A stretch of DNA of 5,427 nt from SVTX01 sp964629615 (GTDB lineage: Bacteria > Bacillota > Clostridia > Oscillospirales > CAG-272). The position numbers and the translations under genes are program-made. This document shows, in pieces, positions 1 to 2,795 of this stretch (its first letter is position 1; every line of letters starts with the position of its first letter). Under the pieces are notes generated by a model, which made no database searches, was not told where the DNA came from, and was given only the letters and a program-made list of their open reading frames with translations. The DNA lies in contig CAZVUD010000060.1 of the NCBI GenBank assembly GCA_964629615.1, positions 1 through 5,427 on the forward strand. The letters are read 5' to 3'.

Positions 1-211
1 TACCTGTACCGTGAGGAAGAACTACCGCACCTCTAACCTGCTGGTCAGCGTGACGGGAGTCAACACCAAGACGAACGTGAACTTCAATAGTTTCATCAAA
101 CTTTGCCTTGGAAGTCTGGCAAACGAGAGCCAAAGCTTCGTTTGAGTCATAAAGTCTGTTCTTTTCGATAAGCTTAACGCTATCGGAATATTTCTTACCC
201 ATTTTAGCCAT
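1..211 (-). CDS. rplA: 50S ribosomal protein L1, N-terminal part (cut by window edge)
   Basis: The first 70 codons of ribosomal protein L1 are visible, reading from ATG at 211 to the left edge. The protein begins MAKMGKKYSDSVKLIEKN and contains KAKFDETIEV and the very conserved LGVDSRHADQQVRGAVVLP stretch, which is diagnostic for L1. In the family, L1 binds helices 76-78 of 23S rRNA to form the mobile L1 stalk near the E site, and it represses its own operon by binding a similar structure in mRNA. The start is supported by AGGAGG at 221-226, nine bases upstream. Only 16 bases separate it from the rplK stop codon, so the two genes are surely co-transcribed and probably translationally coupled. 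Nothing odd is seen in the visible part; the remaining two thirds or so of the protein lie outside the window. Confidence 0.97.
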   Translation of the reverse strand, partial: MAKMGKKYSDSVKLIEKNRLYDSNEALALVCQTSKAKFDETIEVHVRLGVDSRHADQQVRGAVVLPHGTG

Positions 212-227
212 TTTCACTTACCTCCTA

Positions 228-653
228 TTAGTCTTCTACAAGAACACCCATAGAGCGAGCAGTACCTGCTATCATGCTCATAGCAGCTTCGATGGAAGCA
301 GCGTTAAGGTCGGGCATCTTTGTTTCTGCGATTTTTCTTACCTGTTCCTTTGTAAGAGTAGCCACCTTTGTCTTGTTGGGCTTAGCGGAACCGGATTCAA
401 GACCTGCTGCCTTCTTGATAAGAACAGCTGCAGGAGGAGTCTTAGTGATAAATGTGAAAGAACGGTCAGCGTAAACTGTGATAACAACGGGGATAATAAG
501 ACCGATGTCATTCTTTGTTCTTTCGTTGAATTCTTTGGTGAATACAGGGATTGCAACACCGTACTGACCGAGGGCGGGACCTACAGGGGGCTGAGGTGTA
601 GCCTTGCCGGCGGGAAGCTGCAATTTAATATAACCCATTATTTTCTTAGCCAT
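228..653 (-). CDS. rplK: 50S ribosomal protein L11
   Basis: This is a complete L11 of 141 residues, the usual length. L11 binds the GTPase-associated region of 23S rRNA at the base of the L7/L12 stalk and takes part in factor-dependent GTP hydrolysis; in many bacteria it is also needed for RelA activation. The N-terminal domain carries the proline-rich PPVGPALGQ segment (residues 22-30). The C-terminal rRNA-binding domain has KTPPAAVLIKKAAGLESGS (71-89) and the family signature around AGTARSMGV (129-137). Residues after GPALGQ read YGVAIPVF, a mild variant of the commoner HGVNIM-type sequence. The frame continues upstream to a TTG, but that codon overlaps the ribosome binding site, so ATG 653 (MAKKIMGYIK) is the start. 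It precedes rplA by 16 bases and follows nusG after a 128-base gap containing a probable L1-responsive leader. Confidence 0.98.
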   Translation of the reverse strand: MAKKIMGYIKLQLPAGKATPQPPVGPALGQYGVAIPVFTKEFNERTKNDIGLIIPVVITVYADRSFTFITKTPPAAVLIKKAAGLESGSAKPNKTKVATLTKEQVRKIAETKMPDLNAASIEAAMSMIAGTARSMGVLVED

Positions 654-663
654 GATTAAATAT

Positions 664-669
664 ACCTCC
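664..669 (-). promoter_or_regulatory. Ribosome binding site that fixes the rplK start
   Basis: GGAGGT on the minus strand lies ten bases upstream of ATG 653. It overlaps the in-frame TTG at 671-669 that would otherwise extend L11 by six residues, so the longer reading is excluded. The site sits immediately downstream of the predicted L1-binding structure, so protein bound there could hide it from ribosomes. Confidence 0.85.
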
Positions 670-672
670 AAT

Positions 673-718
673 AGTGGTTAATTACACGGGAAATTCAAAA
701 AATTTTTTCCCTCCCACT
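673..718 (-). promoter_or_regulatory. Probable L1-binding mRNA leader (autoregulatory site of rplK-rplA)
   Basis: Read on the minus strand, this segment can fold into two stacked stems around an asymmetric internal loop. The outer stem is AGUGG (718-714) with CCACU (677-673). The inner stem is GGGAAA (711-706) with UUUCCC (693-688). The 5' side of the loop is the dinucleotide GA and the 3' side is ten A/U-rich bases. From memory, the L1-binding region of E. coli 23S rRNA (helices 76-77) reads GGUGGGAGGCU on its 5' strand and closes with AUACCACC: the same layout of outer GGUGG/CCACC stem, GA bulge, inner GC-rich stem and long 3' loop. The eight bases GUGGGAGG are identical. L1 repressing the L11-L1 operon by binding such a mimic is well established in bacteria. 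The structure ends four bases before the rplK ribosome binding site. The fold was done by eye and not computed. Confidence 0.72.
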
Positions 719-724
719 TACGAA

Positions 725-771
725 CACAGCAATTTCGCTGTGAGCAAGCGCGTCGTGCGCATGCTTTTTTT
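725..771. other. Two adjacent hairpins in the nusG-rplK gap
   Basis: Two inverted repeats lie side by side. One is CACAGC/GCTGTG with a six-base loop (725-742). The other is a longer imperfect stem at 743-765: four pairs, an A-A mismatch, then five pairs including one G-T, with a three-base loop. On the plus strand the second is followed by seven T (765-771), so it has the form of an intrinsic terminator against antisense transcription. In the gene direction the T-run becomes an A-run in front of the hairpins and no U-run follows them, so they should not stop the operon transcript. They could be an RNase III or processing site between nusG and rplK. No convincing promoter was seen in this gap. 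Confidence 0.45.
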
Positions 772-781
772 AAAAACACTG

Positions 782-1327
782 TCAGTGATGAGCCTTGAGC
801 TTTAACATAGTTGCGTCAAGTTCAACGGGCATATCTCTTCTGCCGCGCTTAACAAGAACGGTAACTATCTTGAGGTCCTCGGATATAGAAGTAACTATTC
901 CGCTGTAGCCCTCGAACAAACCGCTGATAACGTCAACTTCATCTCCCTCACGGAAGGCGAGCTGAACCTTTACATCCTCAATGTTCATATTGAGAACTTC
1001 CTCATCGGAAAGAGGAGTGGGGCGCGATCCCGGACCAACAAAGCCCGTAACGCCTGTGATGTTTCTGACTGCGTGCCAGCTCTCATCTGTCATAATCATT
1101 TTGATGAAAACATAGCTCGGGAAAACTTTGACCTCTTCAACCTTTTCCTTATCGCCGTCCCTTTCAATGACCGTTTCAACAGGAACCTTTATGTCGAAGA
1201 TGAGATCTCCGAGTCCGCGGTTTTCAACGATCTTTTCAAGATTTGCTTTGACCTTGTTTTCATAACCCGAATAAGTGTGCGCAACGTACCATTTCAGGCC
1301 GACATTCATTCCATCAATATCACTCAT
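782..1327 (-). CDS. nusG: Transcription termination/antitermination factor NusG
   Basis: This is a complete NusG of 181 residues, a normal length. NusG binds the clamp of RNA polymerase, bridges the DNA channel, and modulates elongation and pausing; in many bacteria it also contacts Rho or ribosomal protein S10. The N-terminal NGN domain runs from about residue 10 (KWYVAHTYSGYENKVKANL) to about 105, with the conserved KVFPSYVFIKM block at 67-77 and VRNITGVTGFVG at 87-98. The C-terminal KOW domain spans about 124-176, with FREGDEVDV, the FEGYSGIV turn and the closing DMPVELD strand. ATG 1327 is preferred because GGAGTG (1336-1341) lies eight bases upstream; Met7 is a less likely alternative. 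The gene follows secE by 37 bases and precedes rplK, the standard bacterial arrangement. Confidence 0.97.
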   Translation of the reverse strand: MSDIDGMNVGLKWYVAHTYSGYENKVKANLEKIVENRGLGDLIFDIKVPVETVIERDGDKEKVEEVKVFPSYVFIKMIMTDESWHAVRNITGVTGFVGPGSRPTPLSDEEVLNMNIEDVKVQLAFREGDEVDVISGLFEGYSGIVTSISEDLKIVTVLVKRGRRDMPVELDATMLKLKAHH

Positions 1328-1364
1328 GTTAAAAACACTCCGTCTTTGGAATCAAGCGTTCTTA

Positions 1365-1901
1365 TTATTTAAAGAGCTTTGCAAGACCTGCAATGCCCCA
1401 GCCGAATGCGAAGTCGAGGATAGCAACTGCAATTATAACGATAATGCAGATGATAACAACTACGATAAAGTTCTTGCGAGTCTGATCCTTAGGCGACCAA
1501 ACAACTTTCTTCATCTCGCTCTTTACAGAACGAAGGAAAGCTGCAAGCTTAACACGGTTTTTGATAATAAGAAATGCGCCAACGGCAATGAGAATACCGC
1601 CAATTACGAGATTTACGATAAGCTCTGTGTGATCCTTCTTCGTTTCTGTTGTTGTGGAAGAAGAAGCAGCTGTGGTGGATTCTTCAGTTGTAGATGTAGT
1701 TTCATTTGTAGAAGAACTGTCTGTTTCTGTACTGCTCTCTGTGCTTTCCTCGGTATTGGACTCAGCTGCTTCAGCTGTGGTCGATTCCGCGGTAGTTCCG
1801 TCAGCCTCTGCTTCTGCAAAAGCACATACGGTGAAGCAAGAAAGAAGCAATACTAAAGACACGAACAAGGCGATAAGACTTCTTTTATTAATGAAAGCCA
1901 T
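1365..1901 (-). CDS. secE: Preprotein translocase subunit SecE, enlarged N-terminus
   Basis: SecE clamps the two halves of the SecY channel in the Sec translocon. The C-terminal part (about residues 118-178 of 178) is a standard SecE core: the amphipathic helix LAAFLRSVKSEMKKVVWSPK followed by a membrane helix at about 145-164. What precedes it is unusual. Residues 1-29 look like a signal peptide: INKR, a hydrophobic stretch at 9-22, then an AFA|EAEA site. Residues 30-90 are almost entirely Ser, Thr, Glu and Ala. A second membrane helix lies at about 94-113, followed by KNRVK. Many Firmicute SecE proteins are only about 60-75 residues with one helix, whereas E. coli SecE is 127 residues with three. 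The predicted topology (exported acidic loop, helix going in, basic cytoplasmic segment, helix going out) leaves the core correctly oriented. LLSC at 19-22 is a weak lipobox alternative. ATG 1901 is chosen because the upstream in-frame GTG overlaps the ribosome binding site. The neighbours rpmG and nusG confirm the identity. Confidence 0.93.
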   Translation of the reverse strand: MAFINKRSLIALFVSLVLLLSCFTVCAFAEAEADGTTAESTTAEAAESNTEESTESSTETDSSSTNETTSTTEESTTAASSSTTTETKKDHTELIVNLVIGGILIAVGAFLIIKNRVKLAAFLRSVKSEMKKVVWSPKDQTRKNFIVVVIICIIVIIAVAILDFAFGWGIAGLAKLFK

Positions 1902-1909
1902 ATTGAACA

Positions 1910-1915
1910 CCCTCC
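1910..1915 (-). promoter_or_regulatory. Ribosome binding site that fixes the secE start
   Basis: GGAGGG on the minus strand lies eight bases upstream of ATG 1901 and just after the rpmG stop codon (1919-1921). The in-frame GTG at 1922 would add seven residues (MKRRVFN), but those codons encode this site and overlap the end of rpmG, so the longer start is rejected. The arrangement suggests translational coupling of rpmG and secE. Confidence 0.85.
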
Positions 1916-1918
1916 GCT

Positions 1919-2080
1919 TCACTTTGTTTCTTTGTGAAGAGTGTGCTTGCGACAGAACTTGCAGTATTTCTTAAGTTCCAATCTGTCCGGATCATTCTTC
2001 TTGTTTTTCTTTGTGTCATAGTTTCTCTGCTTGCACTCTGTGCATGCAAGAGTAATCTTGACTCTTACGTCATTAGCCAT
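1919..2080 (-). CDS. rpmG: 50S ribosomal protein L33, zinc-binding form
   Basis: This small gene encodes 53 residues, beginning MANDVRVKITLACTECKQRN and ending KYCKFCRKHTLHKETK, with stop TGA at 1921-1919. L33 is a small protein of the large ribosomal subunit near the E site. Two CxxC pairs (Cys13/Cys16 and Cys40/Cys43) make this the zinc-binding (C+) form; zinc-free paralogues, which replace it under zinc limitation in some Firmicutes, lack these cysteines. The length and the conserved NYDTKKNKKNDPDRLELKKYC core fit the family. GGGAGG at 2091-2096 lies ten bases upstream of ATG 2080. It is the first gene after a consensus promoter and precedes secE by 17 bases, a widespread gene order. A zinc-free copy elsewhere in the genome is possible but cannot be judged here. 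Confidence 0.96.
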   Translation of the reverse strand: MANDVRVKITLACTECKQRNYDTKKNKKNDPDRLELKKYCKFCRKHTLHKETK

Positions 2081-2201
2081 GATTTCGGCACCTCCCGTTT
2101 AAAATTTATTTGACGACCGTCGGGTCGTCCGTGTACCTCCCTCTGAAAAGGCGTCCTGCTTGCGCAAACAGGCACGAAAAAAAAGCCCTATATACAGAGG
2201 T
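2081..2201 (-). promoter_or_regulatory. Structured 5' leader of the rpmG-secE-nusG transcript
   Basis: The distance from the likely transcription start (about 2201) to the rpmG ATG is about 120 bases, longer than needed for translation alone. It contains a near-perfect palindrome at 2155-2172 (nine pairs on each side, one G-T). It also contains a seven-pair hairpin GACGACC/GGTCGTC with a four-base loop at 2112-2129. The very start of the RNA (UACCUCUG, 2202-2195) can pair with CAGAGG, or in part with GAGGUA, inside 2145-2134, which would enclose the palindrome. An eight-U run follows at about 2184-2177. No known riboswitch or ribosomal-protein leader was recognised. Function is unknown; attenuation or autoregulation is a guess. 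Confidence 0.45.
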
Positions 2202-2207
2202 ACTGCA

Positions 2208-2236
2208 ATTATAACATTTTGAAAAGTAATTGTCAA
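2208..2236 (-). promoter_or_regulatory. Consensus sigma-70/SigA promoter for the rpmG operon
   Basis: On the minus strand TTGACA (2236-2231) and TATAAT (2213-2208) are separated by exactly 17 bases, a perfect match to the housekeeping promoter consensus. The predicted start of transcription is around the A at 2201. A/T-tract repeats lie directly upstream and may act as an UP-like element. A promoter this strong suits a translation and secretion operon. No other promoter of this quality was noticed between here and rplA. Confidence 0.9.
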
Positions 2237-2239
2237 TAG

Positions 2240-2310
2240 TTTTTTGAAATTTTTTCCGCTTTTTTGAAAAAAAGCTTGGCTTCTTTCGTTTTTTTGAAAA
2301 AAAGCTTGGC
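2240..2310. repeat. A/T-tract direct repeats upstream of the rpmG promoter
   Basis: Two identical 21-base copies lie at 2260-2280 and 2290-2310, with starts 30 bases apart: six T, G, seven A, then GCTTGGC. A third, degenerate copy (TTTTTTGAAA) begins at 2240, immediately upstream of the -35 box. Each copy is itself nearly palindromic; at 2258-2275 GCTTTTTT pairs with AAAAAAGC. Repeated T and A tracts spaced about two to three helical turns apart would bend DNA and could bind the RNA polymerase alpha subunit. Alternatively they are parts of a dispersed repeat or relics of terminators. Confidence 0.7.
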
Positions 2311-2317
2311 AAAAAAC

Positions 2318-2365
2318 TTTCTCGCAAAAGCCTTCTCCAGTGGGAGAAATGATGAGGTGTATCAT
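2318..2365. repeat. Short inverted repeat, possible dispersed intergenic element
   Basis: TTCTCC at 2332-2337 pairs with GGAGAA at 2342-2347 around a four-base loop, and ATGAT/ATCAT forms a weaker pair at 2349-2365. On the minus strand the order CACCTCATC, then a TTCTCC hairpin, then GGAGAAGGCTTTTGCG resembles an intergenic repeat I recall from several Clostridia genomes. That resemblance is from memory only and no copy number can be established here. No gene is seen in this stretch. Confidence 0.35.
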
Positions 2366-2398
2366 GTAGTCGTGGAATAAATATAAATTCAATGTTAT

Positions 2399-2540
2399 GC
2401 GGACCGCCGAGGACGTCGGTCCCTACAGATTATCATAATAATATTGTACATTATGTTGACGTGAAATAATTGATATTTCAACGGACAAATAATGATATTA
2501 TGATTACAATTTGTAGGGACCGGCGTCCCCGACGGTCCGT
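2399..2540. repeat. 142-bp MITE-like element with 29-bp GC-rich inverted ends
   Basis: The arm at 2399-2427 and the arm at 2512-2540 are inverted repeats matching at 25 of 29 positions; all four differences are transitions. They enclose 84 bases of very A/T-rich DNA. Each arm alone also forms a hairpin (GGACCG with CGGTCC, for example 2401-2406 with 2417-2422), and the inner boundary of both arms is the sequence CCCTACA or its complement. Long inverted ends around a short non-coding core are typical of miniature transposable elements or palindromic intergenic repeats. No clear target-site duplication was seen. The core contains a degenerate inverted copy (2429-2460) of the repeat that follows. 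There is no open frame that looks like a transposase. Confidence 0.65.
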
Positions 2541-2715
2541 AAAAACAGTAATATATCGATTGCGTTATGTCAACGCAGTACACAATAATTTTATGATAAC
2601 CCGTATATGCCGATGAATGTAAGCAAGTTGCCGACGGTCCGTAAAAATGTTGAAATGTTGATTGTTTCATGTCATCATGATGCACAATAATTTTATGATA
2701 ACCCGTATATACCGA
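2529..2715. repeat. Two direct repeats of about 85 bp, 102 bp apart
   Basis: Copy one is 2529-2613 and copy two is 2631-2715, with a constant offset of 102 bases and no gaps. Each starts with an identical 17-base block (CCGACGGTCCGTAAAAA), has a diverged 35-base middle, and then an identical 28-base block running from CACAATAATT to CCCGTATAT. The start of copy one overlaps the right arm of the preceding inverted-repeat element. A third, inverted and weaker copy lies at 2429-2460: 16 of its first 19 bases match the complement of 2582-2600. The A/T-rich content and lack of ribosome binding sites argue for non-coding repeats, although one minus-strand frame stays open through both copies. Confidence 0.75.
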
Positions 2716-2733
2716 CAAACGGCAAACTCCGAG

Positions 2734-2761
2734 AAAAACCCCGTGGGCATTGCCCACGGGG
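2734..2761 (-). terminator. Intrinsic terminator of the large surface-protein gene
   Basis: A perfect ten-pair GC-rich stem, CCCCGTGGGC (2739-2748) with GCCCACGGGG (2752-2761), has a three-base loop. On the minus strand it is followed by five U (2738-2734). It begins 34 bases after the TAA of the large coding region, so it should end that transcript and insulate it from the downstream rpmG promoter. On the plus strand no T-run follows, so it is directional. Confidence 0.92.
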
Positions 2762-2795
2762 TAAATTGATCTTAAATTTTCAGATAACTGAGTTA

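Noticed and set aside
688..711. The GGGAAA...TTTCCC stem in the nusG-rplK gap as a simple terminator
   Set aside because: No U-tract follows the stem in the gene direction; it is better explained as the inner stem of the L1-binding structure.
1073..1372. A 99-residue plus-strand frame overlapping nusG
   Set aside because: It is a shadow of the highly conserved nusG coding sequence on the other strand.
1275..1856. A 193-residue plus-strand frame with many cysteines
   Set aside because: It is antisense to secE; the Cys/Ser/Gly-rich parts are the mirror image of the Ser/Thr/Glu codons of the SecE loop. No ribosome binding site was seen.
2099..2392. A 97-residue minus-strand frame, and a 73-residue overlapping one, across the rpmG promoter and leader
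   Set aside because: They run through the consensus promoter and the A/T-tract repeats; the repeated FFQK-type peptide is just the translated DNA repeat, and no ribosome binding site was found.
2399..2715. CRISPR-like array
   Set aside because: There are only two direct copies, with long unequal conserved ends and no regular short repeat-spacer pattern, and no cas genes are nearby.
2395..2757. A 120-residue minus-strand open frame through the 102-bp repeats, giving a 34-residue repeat (YTGYHKIIV...FYGPS)
   Set aside because: Its first ATG lies inside the intrinsic terminator hairpin, there is no ribosome binding site, and the composition follows the A/T-rich repeat. The frame stays open because 102 is a multiple of three.
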